Below are positions 26,355 to 34,219 of a stretch of 64,000 bases of DNA, piece by piece. Every line of letters starts with the position of its first letter. The stretch's first letter is position 1. Under the pieces are notes generated by a model that saw nothing but the letters and a program-made list of their open reading frames with translations, was not told the origin of the DNA and searched no databases. Both the position numbers and the translations under genes were made by a program. The DNA is from Mycolicibacterium lacusdiani (GTDB lineage Bacteria; Actinomycetota; Actinomycetes; Mycobacteriales; Mycobacteriaceae): the NCBI RefSeq assembly GCF_021916785.1, contig NZ_JAKCFC010000011.1, forward strand, positions 124,001-188,000, read 5' to 3'.

Positions 26355-27242
26355 CTACCAGGCGAGGACCGAGCGCGGCCGGGTCCAGCGGAATCGGACG
26401 CGCTGGCCGGGCCGGAGCTGAGCTGCCCGGTCGGCGTCCGCATCGGTCAGCACCCCGATCACCGGGTAGCCGCCCGTCACGGGATGGTCGGGGCCGAGGA
26501 TGACCGGTAAACCGTTGGGTGGCACCTGAATCGAGCCGCGCACGGCCCCCTCGCTGGGGAGTTGGCGATCGGGCCACCGCGGGTGCAGTGCCGGCCCATC
26601 GAGGCGCATGCCGACGCGGTCGCTGCGATCGGTCGCGGCCCACTCGGTGTGCACGAGGCGGTCGGGTTCGGCGAGCCAGTCGTCGCGTGGTCCCGGCACC
26701 ACGGCCAGCTCCTGCGGGTCGGCGGTGATCGCCGCGACCGGCGCCTGGTCGACTTCCGGGAAGTCCGCGGTGTGCTCGCCCACCGGCACGACGTCGCCCG
26801 CTCGCAACGGCCGGGGTCCGATGGCCGACAGGACGTCGTGACTGCGCGACCCCAGGACGGGGTGGACGTCGATGCCGCCGCGGACGGCGAGGTAGCTGCG
26901 CAGGCCCGTGCGGGGTGTGCCCAACGAGATGGTGCCGCCGTCGCGGACGACGTGAAAGCCGTTGCTGCCAAATCCAAGTCCGTCGACCGAGGGGTCGGCG
27001 TCGGCACCCGTCACCGCGATCACCACGTCCCCGCCGTGCACCCGGGCGGTGAGGCCACCGAGGGTCACCTCGATGGTGGCGCGATCGGGCGGGTTGGCGA
27101 CCAGTCGGTTGGCAAGGGCGGCCGACCGCCGGTCGGCGGCGCCGGAGCGGGTGACGCCCAGGTGTGCCAGCCCAGGCCTGCCGAGGTCTTCGACGAGCGC
27201 CAGCGGACCGGTCCGCAGAATCTCCAGCGTCGGTGCCGTCAA
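26355..27242 (-). CDS. pxpC: 5-oxoprolinase subunit C-like (KipA/biotin-dependent carboxyltransferase fold)
   Basis: 295-residue protein of the AHS2/KipA family. N-terminal LEILRTGPLALVEDLGRPGLAHLGV, central AVRGGIDVHPVLGSRSHD, and C-terminal ILGPDHPVTGGYPVIGVL are family signatures. With PxpA and PxpB, PxpC forms an ATP-dependent 5-oxoprolinase that opens 5-oxoproline to glutamate. PxpB lies directly upstream, three bases apart, but no PxpA (LamB/YcsF) gene is in the window. It corresponds to Rv0263c. Confidence 0.5.
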   Translation of the reverse strand: MTAPTLEILRTGPLALVEDLGRPGLAHLGVTRSGAADRRSAALANRLVANPPDRATIEVTLGGLTARVHGGDVVIAVTGADADPSVDGLGFGSNGFHVVRDGGTISLGTPRTGLRSYLAVRGGIDVHPVLGSRSHDVLSAIGPRPLRAGDVVPVGEHTADFPEVDQAPVAAITADPQELAVVPGPRDDWLAEPDRLVHTEWAATDRSDRVGMRLDGPALHPRWPDRQLPSEGAVRGSIQVPPNGLPVILGPDHPVTGGYPVIGVLTDADADRAAQLRPGQRVRFRWTRPRSVLAW

Positions 27243-27245
27243 GGG

Positions 27246-27884
27246 TCAGCCGATCGCCCGGAACTGGACCCAGCTGCCCGGTGTCAGCAGCGCGGGGGTG
27301 GGCCGGTCGACGTCCCACAGCACCGCGTCGGTGCGTCCGATGAGCTGCCACCCGCCGGGAGTCTCGCGGGGATAGACGCCGCTGAACTCGCCTGCCAACC
27401 CGACCGATCCCGCGGGCACCCTGGTGCGCGGTTCGGCGCGCCGCGGCACGTGCAACCGCGCGTCGCCGCCGACGAGGTAGGCGAAACCCGGTGCGAAACC
27501 GCCGAACCCGACCCGCATCGGTGTCGCGGTGTGTGCCGCGACCACCTCGTCCGGCGAGAGGTCCACCAGACGGGAGACCTCGTCGAGGTCGGGTCCGTCG
27601 TAGGCCACGTCGAGCGTCACGTCGACATGCCCGTCGGCGGGCGGCTCGGGGTCGACGGCGGACTCGTCGATGCGGAGGTCGGCGAGGCGCTGCCGGGCGG
27701 GGTGCACGTCATGCTTCTCGGCGAACTCGACCAGCACGGTGCGTGCCGCCGGCACCACGTCGCGCACGCCGGGGAGGTTCTCGGCGCGGACCGCGTCGGT
27801 CCACGCCAACACCTCTGCGGTGCCGCCGAACTCGAGGAGCAGCGCCTGCTCTCCGTAGTCGCGCACGGCACCGATGGCGAGCAT
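27246..27884 (-). CDS. pxpB: 5-oxoprolinase subunit B-like (KipI family)
   Basis: 212-residue AHS1/KipI-family protein. Seen: the N-terminal AVRDYGEQALLLEF, the central FGGFAPGFAYLVGGDARLHVPRR motif and the C-terminal GGWQLIGRTDAVLWD. Partner of PxpC in 5-oxoproline hydrolysis; in Bacillus, KipI also inhibits a sporulation kinase, which is not relevant here. The ATG at 27884 overlaps the stop of the upstream transporter gene (TGATG). It corresponds to Rv0264c. Confidence 0.5.
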   Translation of the reverse strand: MLAIGAVRDYGEQALLLEFGGTAEVLAWTDAVRAENLPGVRDVVPAARTVLVEFAEKHDVHPARQRLADLRIDESAVDPEPPADGHVDVTLDVAYDGPDLDEVSRLVDLSPDEVVAAHTATPMRVGFGGFAPGFAYLVGGDARLHVPRRAEPRTRVPAGSVGLAGEFSGVYPRETPGGWQLIGRTDAVLWDVDRPTPALLTPGSWVQFRAIG

Positions 27885-28570
27885 CAGAGGGCGGGCTGGT
27901 AGGTGGGCTCGCGCCGCTTGATGACGGCGATGACGCGGTAGGTGATCGGGAGCAGCAGCACCTCGACGACGGTCTTGTAGATCCAGCCGAGCGCGGCGTA
28001 GACCACGAAGTCGCGGAAGGAGGTGATGCCGATGGCGCCCGCGGCGATCGCGCAGAACACCAGGGTGTCGCCGAGTTGGCCTGCGAAGGTGGAGCCGACC
28101 AGGCGTGCCCAGAGGTGCTTCTCCTTGGTGCGCTCCTTGATGGCCACCACGACCCACGCGTTGATCGTCTGGCCCACCACGAAGCCCGCCAGACCGGCAA
28201 CGATCAGCTGCGTGTAGGCGTGCACGACGTTCTCGAACGCTGCCTGGTTCTGATAGAAGTCGGCGGCGGGCAGGTAGATCGTCGCCCAGAAGGCGAGCGC
28301 GGCCAGCGCGTTCATCGAGAAGCCGAGGATGATGGCCCGTCGTGCCGCCTTGAAGCCGTACACCTCGGACAGCACGTCGCCGATGACGTAGGTCAGCGGG
28401 AAGACGATGAAACCGCCGTCGGTGATGATGGGGCCGAACTCGACGCCCTTGGTGGCGGTGACATTGGAGATGATCACCAGCGCGGTGAAGACGGCGACGA
28501 GCATGGGGTAGTAGGCGGAGCCGACCTGGGCAAATCCGGGCCTGTGCGCCTGCTCGAGTTGGTTCGTCAC
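27884..28570 (-). CDS. Queuosine precursor transporter (YhhQ/DUF165 family)
   Basis: 228-residue membrane protein with about six hydrophobic segments. Family motifs include ISNVTATKGVEFGPIITDGGFIVFPLTYVIGDVLSEVYGFK, and the second half has VGQTINAWVVVAIKERTKEKHLWARLVGSTFAGQLGDT. YhhQ-type proteins import queuosine precursors (preQ0/preQ1). The start ATG is immediately after a 24-base gap from the upstream binding-protein gene, and its stop overlaps the pxpB start, so it may be co-transcribed with pxpBC and aac(2'). No queuosine gene is nearby, so the substrate is inferred from the family. Confidence 0.5.
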   Translation of the reverse strand: MTNQLEQAHRPGFAQVGSAYYPMLVAVFTALVIISNVTATKGVEFGPIITDGGFIVFPLTYVIGDVLSEVYGFKAARRAIILGFSMNALAALAFWATIYLPAADFYQNQAAFENVVHAYTQLIVAGLAGFVVGQTINAWVVVAIKERTKEKHLWARLVGSTFAGQLGDTLVFCAIAAGAIGITSFRDFVVYAALGWIYKTVVEVLLLPITYRVIAVIKRREPTYQPAL

Positions 28571-28594
28571 GCGGTCATCCTGCCAGGCGGACCG

Positions 28595-29575
28595 TCAGGC
28601 AAGCACCTTGGCGAGCATCGGTGGGAGCCGGTCGGCGACCAAGCCGTAGGACGGCACGGTGCCGAAGGCGATGGCGCCTGCCAGCTCCCGGTCGGTCAGC
28701 ACGTTGCGGTTGGTGCGCGTGGCCTCGAGTTCGGCGAAGGTCGGGTCGGCAAGCAGTGCTGCCGTCTCGGCGTCGTTCTCCGTGGTCCAGACCAGGACGT
28801 CGGCCTCGTCGAGGACCGACACCATGCGGTCGCGGGGGACCAGCGCACTACCGCCGACGACGTACTCGCCGATGCCGTCGGGAACGACGAGCCCCATCTG
28901 GGTGAGGTACTCGGTCCGGGGTCCGGCCGGGGTGACCACGGCGCGGTCCTTCGAGAACGTGCCGCCGACGACGTAGACCTTCTTGTCGGCCAGCGCCGGG
29001 TTGTCCTTGCCGGCCTGGGTGAACCGCCCCTCGAGGCCGCTGATCAGGCCGCCCATGTCGGCGGCCTTGAAGACGGACTGCCCGATCGCAGTGGCCTGGT
29101 CCCGCCACGGCTCGAAGAACGGCGCTCCGGACTGGGCGATCGTCGGTGCGATGCCCGACAACCTGGCGTAGGTGTCGGCGTCGAGGCCCGCATTGATCGC
29201 GATGATGAGATCGGGCTTCAGCCCAGCGATCTGGTCGACCTGAATGCCGTCGGCGAGGTTCAGCACCACGGGTTGGGCCGGGCCGAGCCGGGGGCGTGAC
29301 CACGGCCAGGTGGCGAAGGGCTCGCCGCCGAACCACTCCGTTACCGCGATCGGCACTACGCCGAGCGCGAGCAGGTCGTCCTGTTCGGTGAGCCCGGCGC
29401 TGACGACGCGTTGGGGCGGGCCGGGAATCCGGGTCTCGCCGAAGACGTGTGTGACGGTGACCGATCCGTCCTCGGCGACGGCGCCCGGCTCGTCGGAGCC
29501 GCACCCGGTGGCGAGCAACGCGGCGGCGCCTGCGGACATCGCGAGGAAACTCCTGCGCGACCAGGTGTGGGGCAC
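28595..29575 (-). CDS. fecB2: Ferric-siderophore ABC transporter substrate-binding lipoprotein (FecB2-like)
   Basis: 326-residue periplasmic binding protein. The N-terminus has a twin arginine (SRRSFLAMS) followed by a hydrophobic stretch and the lipobox LLATGC, so a lipoprotein possibly exported by Tat. The body is a class III (FepB/FhuD-like) binding fold: PPQRVVSAGLTEQDDLLALGVVPIAV, LKPDLIIA and a long central helix. It corresponds to Rv0265c (FecB2), implicated in iron or haem acquisition. GTG start at 29575. A haemophore-like gene lies just upstream on the same strand, separated by a terminator hairpin, so the two are probably separate transcripts of one function. Confidence 0.5.
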   Translation of the reverse strand: MPHTWSRRSFLAMSAGAAALLATGCGSDEPGAVAEDGSVTVTHVFGETRIPGPPQRVVSAGLTEQDDLLALGVVPIAVTEWFGGEPFATWPWSRPRLGPAQPVVLNLADGIQVDQIAGLKPDLIIAINAGLDADTYARLSGIAPTIAQSGAPFFEPWRDQATAIGQSVFKAADMGGLISGLEGRFTQAGKDNPALADKKVYVVGGTFSKDRAVVTPAGPRTEYLTQMGLVVPDGIGEYVVGGSALVPRDRMVSVLDEADVLVWTTENDAETAALLADPTFAELEATRTNRNVLTDRELAGAIAFGTVPSYGLVADRLPPMLAKVLA

Positions 29576-29616
29576 GCGGCCGAGCGTAGTGGCCAACCGA
29601 GGTCGAAGTTGGCAAA

Positions 29617-29646
29617 AGCCGCCCCGACGGGCAGGTCGGGGCGGCT
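29617..29646 (-). terminator. Intrinsic terminator after the haemophore-like gene
   Basis: Arms 29617-29628 and 29635-29646 are perfect 12-base complements (AGCCGCCCCGAC and GTCGGGGCGGCT) around a six-base loop. Read on the minus strand the hairpin is followed by TTTTGCC, so it is a canonical terminator for the gene that ends at 29662, 15 bases before the hairpin. Confidence 0.5.
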
Positions 29647-29661
29647 CTCGGGCGGGGACTA

Positions 29662-30033
29662 CTAGCCGGCCATGAAGGTGTCGTACGCCGAGGCCAGCTC
29701 CGGCGGCAGCACCGTCACGTTGCACCGCTGCTGGGTGTCGCCGATGGGCTGCAGGATGCCGCGCAACTCGTAGTACTCGGACGGGTTGGCGGTGAAGTAG
29801 CCGCGCAGGCTGGCCTCCGCCTCCGGACGCGGCTGGCTCTTCGCCGAGGTGACGGCCTGGTTGGCGCCCGGGTGCGAGGCCAGGTAGGCCTGCGCGTCAC
29901 CGGTGACGTTGCTGACGGTGCCCGCGATGCTGTCGGCAGCGCACGGATCGGGTGCCGCCGAGGCGATCGGTGCGGCGATCATGGCCGCGGCCGCGAAGCC
30001 GCCGAGAGCGGTGGTGATGGCAGTGAACTTCAT
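29662..30033 (-). CDS. Haemophore-like secreted haem-binding protein
   Basis: 123-residue exported protein. A signal peptide is plain (MKFTAITTALGGFAAAAMIAAPIASAA). The mature part, about 97 residues, is helical with two cysteines (DPCAADSIAG and QQRCNVT) and the segments NVTGDAQAYLASHPGAN and YFTANPSEYYELRGILQPI, which are typical of the mycobacterial haemophore (MHB) family to which Rv0203 belongs. Such proteins bind haem outside the cell and pass it to membrane carriers. The ATG follows AAGGAGGACTC. It lies next to the FecB2-like siderophore binding protein. Confidence 0.5.
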   Translation of the reverse strand: MKFTAITTALGGFAAAAMIAAPIASAAPDPCAADSIAGTVSNVTGDAQAYLASHPGANQAVTSAKSQPRPEAEASLRGYFTANPSEYYELRGILQPIGDTQQRCNVTVLPPELASAYDTFMAG

Positions 30034-30258
30034 GAGTCCTCCTTGCTGCGTGTCGTTCGTGTGAGCGGGTCGTGGTTGGCCGCGAGTGGTCGGCTTCGAG
30101 TGGTCGGCATCCCGCGCGATCAGGTGTCCGTGTGTGCTCAGGAACCTCGCGCTGCCCATGCCGTGTAGCCACGGCCGCACCGGTTGCATACCCGGGTCCC
30201 GCGGTGACTAACACCTCGGCTTGGGTTCGCGTCGCCATCGCAGGGGTATGGCTCACGC

Positions 30259-30465
30259 ATGCTTGCACTGCTGAGTTCGCCGGTCCGGCGCTTCCTGCTC
30301 ACCGCCCTGCTTCTGCCCGTGATCGCATTCGTGCTTGGCAAGTTGGGCGCCTACCTGCAGCGTCGCAACGGCGGTCAGACGACGAAGGTCTCCCGTGGCT
30401 TGTTGTCGGCCTCCGGGGGCATCCGGCGCTTCACCGACCGCAAGGCCAACAAGCAGCGGCACTGA
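30259..30465 (+). CDS. Small single-pass membrane protein
   Basis: 68-residue basic protein with one hydrophobic segment (about 12-30: FLLTALLLPVIAFVLGKLG) and a strongly positive tail (QRRNGGQ, RRFTDRKANKQRH). Codon use and the reading frame are normal. Upstream AGGGG is 13 bases from the ATG, somewhat far. Not recognised. The direct repeat GAGTGGTCGGC at 30084-30094 and 30098-30108 lies in its upstream region. Confidence is moderate because the gene is short. Confidence 0.5.
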   Translation: MLALLSSPVRRFLLTALLLPVIAFVLGKLGAYLQRRNGGQTTKVSRGLLSASGGIRRFTDRKANKQRH

Positions 30466-30468
30466 CGG

Positions 30469-31068
30469 TCAGGTGACCGCCAGCGAGACGCCCAGCGCGA
30501 TCATCGTGACCGCGATCACGCAGTCCAGGATGCGCCAGGTCCGTGCGCTGGCGAACAGTCCGGCGAGTCGGCGGGCGCCAAGTCCGAGGGTGACGAACCA
30601 GACCGCGCTCGCGGTCACCGCCCCGATGCCGAACAACCAACGCCCGCCCTCCTGTTCGTTGGCCAGCGCGCCGAGCAGGACGACGGTGTCGAGGTAGACG
30701 TGTGGGTTGAGGAACGTCAGCGCGGCGGCCGTGAGTAGCGCGGCGCCGAGGCGGACGGGCGCGTCGTTGGCCGGGTTCAACGCCTGCGGTCGCATGGCAC
30801 GGCGCGCCGCCAGCGCCCCGTAACCGATCAGGAACGCCGCGCCGCCGTACTTGGCGACGTCGATGGCACCGGGATGGGCGGCGATGAGCGTGCCCACTCC
30901 CGCAATGCCTGCGGTGATCAGCACCATGTCGGCAACGGTGCACAGTGCGACGACTGGGACGACGTGCTCGCCGCGGATGCCTTGGCGGAGCACGAACGCG
31001 TTCTGCGCACCGATCGCGGCGATCAAGGCCAGCGACGCAAGGAATCCGACGAGCAGGGGCGAGGACAT
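30469..31068 (-). CDS. LysE/ArgO family basic amino acid exporter
   Basis: 199-residue membrane exporter with about six hydrophobic segments. The family motif AIGAQNAFVLRQGIRGEH is present near residue 20, and the second half has the usual FLNPHVYLDTVVLLG. LysE and ArgO export lysine and arginine. The usual partner, a divergent LysG/ArgP regulator, is not adjacent here; a LacI-type regulator is. A LysG/ArgP-like regulator is found at 57.7 kb. It is convergent with the small membrane gene (stops three bases apart). Confidence 0.5.
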   Translation of the reverse strand: MSSPLLVGFLASLALIAAIGAQNAFVLRQGIRGEHVVPVVALCTVADMVLITAGIAGVGTLIAAHPGAIDVAKYGGAAFLIGYGALAARRAMRPQALNPANDAPVRLGAALLTAAALTFLNPHVYLDTVVLLGALANEQEGGRWLFGIGAVTASAVWFVTLGLGARRLAGLFASARTWRILDCVIAVTMIALGVSLAVT

Positions 31069-31135
31069 GCCGATGACGCTAGGCGTCGGCCGTGATGCAG
31101 TACAGCTAATGATTCTGCAACTGCATTAGCAACGC

Positions 31136-32224
31136 TTAATCGCCTCCGTCGGACCGTCTAGTGAATGTGGCTGCCGCCGTTGATGTCGACGGTCGTCCGA
31201 TGGGAACTGATGGTGCTGGACCGGTGGTGCCGCGGGCGATCAGCCGTGGCGCCAACACGGTCTGAGATGGCGTGTTGCCGGCGATCTGCGCGGTGACGCT
31301 CGCCATGGTCTCGGTCGCGATGCGTGAGACGTCCTGAGCGATGGTCGACATACTGATGTGGCTGAGCCGTGACAGGCGGGAATCGTCGTAGCCGATCACC
31401 GAAAGATCCTCGGGAACGTGAACATCGCGTTGTCGGAGGACCTCGAGAACGCCGATGGCGCAACGGTCGTTGAAGGCGACGACTGCGGTCGGCTGGTGGT
31501 CGACGAGGAGGGCTTCGGTGATGGCTTCCGCGCCATCGGTTTCGGTGGGTCCGCCTGGGAGGAGGAGTGCCAGATCGGCCAGGCCGTGATGCGCCATTCG
31601 GGTGGTGAATCCGGTGGCACGTTCGGTGCCTCCGGGTGCGTCTCCGCCGGTGATGTGCAGTATCCGTCGATGGCCGAGCGAGACCAGGTGGTCGACGGCG
31701 ATCGTGATGCCTGCGGTGTCGTCGGTGCTCACCGAGCCGACCAGGGGACTGCCCGACCCGCGTGCGACCACGTGAGTGGGGATGCGCGCCGCCAGTGCGC
31801 TGAGTTCCTCGCTGGTCATCCGCGAGCCGAGCAGGATGGCCGCCTCGCACCTCTCACGCAACAGGTCGCCCACCGCGGTGCGTTCGTCGCGGCTGGGCGT
31901 GATGCAACTGAGCGACAGGTCGAACCCGTGCTCGGCAACCGCGACGTAGAGCTGCTCGATGAGGTCGCCGTGGAAGGGTTGATGGAGTTCGAAGCACGCG
32001 CCGATGAGGCCGGAGCGAATCTGGCGGAGTTTCTGCGCTCGACGGTCCGGTACGTAGCCCAGTTCCTCGGCGGCCTTGAGGACGCGTTGCCGGGTGGCGT
32101 CGCTGGCGCCGCTCACGCCGCGCATCACGATCGACGCGAGCGCCGGTGAAACGCCAGCTGCGTCGGCGACGTCGGCCAGTGTCACGCGCCGTTGACGGCG
32201 GGGCCGACTGAACTCGGTAGCCAT
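31136..32224 (-). CDS. LacI-family transcriptional regulator
   Basis: 362-residue regulator. An N-terminal helix-turn-helix (VTLADVADAAGVSPALASIVMRG) and hinge (ELGYVPDRRAQKLRQ) are followed by a periplasmic-binding-like sensor domain (LIGACFELHQPFHGDLIEQLYVAVAEHGFDLSL, then FNDRCAIGVLEVLRQ and VPEDLSVIGYDD). The ATG at 32224 has GAGAGGAC upstream. It is divergent from the Gfo/Idh/MocA and hydroxypyruvate isomerase genes and most probably represses them, responding to the sugar acid or polyol that they use. The ligand is unknown. The palindrome TACTAGTA at 32316-32323 lies in the shared promoter region. Confidence 0.5.
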   Translation of the reverse strand: MATEFSRPRRQRRVTLADVADAAGVSPALASIVMRGVSGASDATRQRVLKAAEELGYVPDRRAQKLRQIRSGLIGACFELHQPFHGDLIEQLYVAVAEHGFDLSLSCITPSRDERTAVGDLLRERCEAAILLGSRMTSEELSALAARIPTHVVARGSGSPLVGSVSTDDTAGITIAVDHLVSLGHRRILHITGGDAPGGTERATGFTTRMAHHGLADLALLLPGGPTETDGAEAITEALLVDHQPTAVVAFNDRCAIGVLEVLRQRDVHVPEDLSVIGYDDSRLSRLSHISMSTIAQDVSRIATETMASVTAQIAGNTPSQTVLAPRLIARGTTGPAPSVPIGRPSTSTAAATFTRRSDGGD

Positions 32225-32315
32225 GGCGTCCTCTCGTTGCCAAACATCGTCGCAGGTGATCCGACCGGTCTTGACCATCAGAAGTGACCCACCTAGCATC
32301 GCAACGACTAAAACG

Positions 32316-32323
32316 TACTAGTA
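32316..32323. promoter_or_regulatory. Palindrome between LacI regulator and Gfo/Idh operon, possible operator
   Basis: TACTAGTA is a perfect 8-base palindrome, 42 bases before the start of the 32365 gene, flanked by AAACG on the left and GATCGTT on the right, so a broader symmetry of AACG and CGTT is offset by a few bases. Its position between divergent LacI and catabolic genes suits an operator, but LacI boxes usually have a central CG, so support is weak. Confidence 0.5.
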
Positions 32324-32364
32324 GATCGTTCTAATCGCATCCCCTCTCAGTCTGGAGCAAGCCG

Positions 32365-33396
32365 ATGTCAACAACCCCCACGGTCCGCGTCGCGGTGATC
32401 GGCGCAGGTCGGATCGGCTCGAGTCACGCCGAACTGGTCGCCCGTCACGTCCCCGGCGCCGCACTCGTCGCCGTCGCCGATCCGGCACCGAACGCCGAGC
32501 GGCTGGCCGCCGAACTCGGCGTCGGCGTCGTGGAACGTTCTGCCGAAGCGGTGCTCGACCGGGAAGACGTGGACGCGGTTCTCATCACCACCCCGGCCCG
32601 TTCGCACACCGACCTGGTCGTGCAGGCAGCCGGAGCCGGCAAGCACGTCTTCGTGGAGAAGCCGATGGCCGTGACCCTGGCCGACGCCGATCGGGCGATC
32701 GCGGCGGCCGAGGCGGCCGGCGTCGTGTTGCAGGTCGGGTTCAACCGGCGGTTCGCGCCGGGCTGGGTCGCCGCCCGCGCGGCCATCGACGCCGGGCGCA
32801 TCGGCACCCCGCAGCTGCTGCGGTCGGTGACACGCGATCCCGGCCCGTTCACCGCAGACCCGGCGCGTATTCCACCGGGAACGATCTTCCTCGAGACGCT
32901 CATCCACGACTTCGACGCCCTGTGCTTCCTCAACCCTGGCGCGAGGCCCACCCGCGTGACGGCGGTCGCCGACGCGCTCATCCGGCCCGACGCCAAGGCC
33001 GCTGGCCACCTCGACACCGCGGTGGTCACAGTCGAATTCGACAACGGTGCCATCGCCGTCGCCGAGGCCAACTTCAGTGCGCTGTACGGCTACGACGTAC
33101 GGGCCGAGGTGTTCGGATCCGGTGGCATGGTCACCGCGGGCAACGCGCGGTCCAGCGACATGACGTATTACGGACCCGACGGCATCGGCATCGACACCGC
33201 CCGCCGCGACACCGACCTGCTCCGCAGCGCCTATCTCGATGAGTTCATCGCCTTCGTCGACGCGATCGGCACCGGTACTGCGGCCCCGGTCACCGGTACC
33301 GATGCGCGGACCGCGTTGAGCATCGCTCTCGCCGCGGTCGACAGCGCCGCGGATCGCCGCGTCGTGGACATCGCCGACATCGAGGTGACCGCATGA
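32365..33396 (+). CDS. Gfo/Idh/MocA-type NAD(P)-dependent sugar or inositol dehydrogenase
   Basis: 343-residue oxidoreductase. Seen: the N-terminal nucleotide fold VAVIGAGRIGSSHAELV, the EKP motif in HVFVEKPMAVTLADADRA, and the family C-terminal domain with FNRRFAPGW and HDFDALCFL (His and Asp in the active site). Inositol 2-dehydrogenases (IolG), sorbitol or sugar-acid dehydrogenases belong here; the substrate is unknown. The ATG has GGAG upstream, and the stop overlaps the next gene in an ATGA junction. It shares a promoter region with a LacI regulator. Confidence 0.5.
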   Translation: MSTTPTVRVAVIGAGRIGSSHAELVARHVPGAALVAVADPAPNAERLAAELGVGVVERSAEAVLDREDVDAVLITTPARSHTDLVVQAAGAGKHVFVEKPMAVTLADADRAIAAAEAAGVVLQVGFNRRFAPGWVAARAAIDAGRIGTPQLLRSVTRDPGPFTADPARIPPGTIFLETLIHDFDALCFLNPGARPTRVTAVADALIRPDAKAAGHLDTAVVTVEFDNGAIAVAEANFSALYGYDVRAEVFGSGGMVTAGNARSSDMTYYGPDGIGIDTARRDTDLLRSAYLDEFIAFVDAIGTGTAAPVTGTDARTALSIALAAVDSAADRRVVDIADIEVTA

Positions 33397-34178
33397 CGGG
33401 AGTACGGCTGGCCGCCTGCGCGGAGATGGTCTATCTGGACCTGCCGCTACTGGACCGCATCAAGCGGATCACCGATCGTGGTCTCCTTGTGGAGATTTGG
33501 GACTGGTCGAGCAAGGACGTCGACCAGCTTGCCAGCTCGGGGGCCGAATTCTCCTCGATGACCGGCTATCTCAGGGGCAACCTCACCGAGCCCGACGGCA
33601 TCGACGAGCTGCTGAGCACCGCGGCGCAATCCCTGGAGATCGCCGAGCGGCTGGACTGCCCGAGGCTCAATCTGCACGGCACCGGGCTCGGTGATCGCGG
33701 CCTGCCCGTCCGTCCGGTCCAGGTGGTCACCCCGACGATGTGGCTCACCGCCGCAGACACCCTCCGCAAGATCGCAGAACTCGGCGCTGCGGCCGACCGG
33801 ATGTTCGTGCTGGAGAATCTCAACCTCGCCGTCGACCACCCAGGGACACCCTTCGCCACCGCCGCAGACACCTTCGCTTTGGTCAAGGCGGTCGACCATC
33901 CCAACCTGCGGCTGAACCTGGACCTCTACCACGCCCAAATTGGCGAGGGGAATCTGATCGAGCTGCTCACCAAGACGCTGCCCTACATCGGGGAGATCCA
34001 GGTCGCCGACGTCCCCGGCCGGTGCGAACCGGGTACCGGCGAGATCAACTACCCGGCCATCGCGTCAGCGCTGAAGGCTATCGGCTACACCGGCGTCGTC
34101 GGACTCGAGGCATGGGCGTCGGGAGACCCCGACGCCGCTCTCGATGCGTTCGAAGCGGCGTTCGCGCCGGCTCGCTGA
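33393..34178 (+). CDS. Hydroxypyruvate isomerase-like TIM barrel protein
   Basis: 261-residue sugar-phosphate-isomerase-like TIM barrel of the Hyi family. The pattern of acidic metal ligands can be seen: Glu in LVEIWDWS, Glu in VLENLNLAVDHPG, Asp in NLDLYHAQI, Asp in IQVADVPGRCEPGTGEINY, and Glu in GLEAWASGD. Hydroxypyruvate isomerase turns hydroxypyruvate into tartronate semialdehyde. It overlaps the Gfo/Idh gene by four bases. Next to it, on the opposite strand, is a tartrate/D-malate dehydrogenase, so a route from a C4 sugar acid to C3 intermediates is plausible. Confidence 0.5.
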   Translation: MTGVRLAACAEMVYLDLPLLDRIKRITDRGLLVEIWDWSSKDVDQLASSGAEFSSMTGYLRGNLTEPDGIDELLSTAAQSLEIAERLDCPRLNLHGTGLGDRGLPVRPVQVVTPTMWLTAADTLRKIAELGAAADRMFVLENLNLAVDHPGTPFATAADTFALVKAVDHPNLRLNLDLYHAQIGEGNLIELLTKTLPYIGEIQVADVPGRCEPGTGEINYPAIASALKAIGYTGVVGLEAWASGDPDAALDAFEAAFAPAR

Positions 34179-34219
34179 AACATTCCAGACCAGCTGCGGC
34201 CGCACGCCGCCGGACCGGA

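Noticed and set aside
30084..30108. Direct repeat GAGTGGTCGGC with a 14-base period
   Set aside because: Only two copies and no clear partner; not enough for an operator call.
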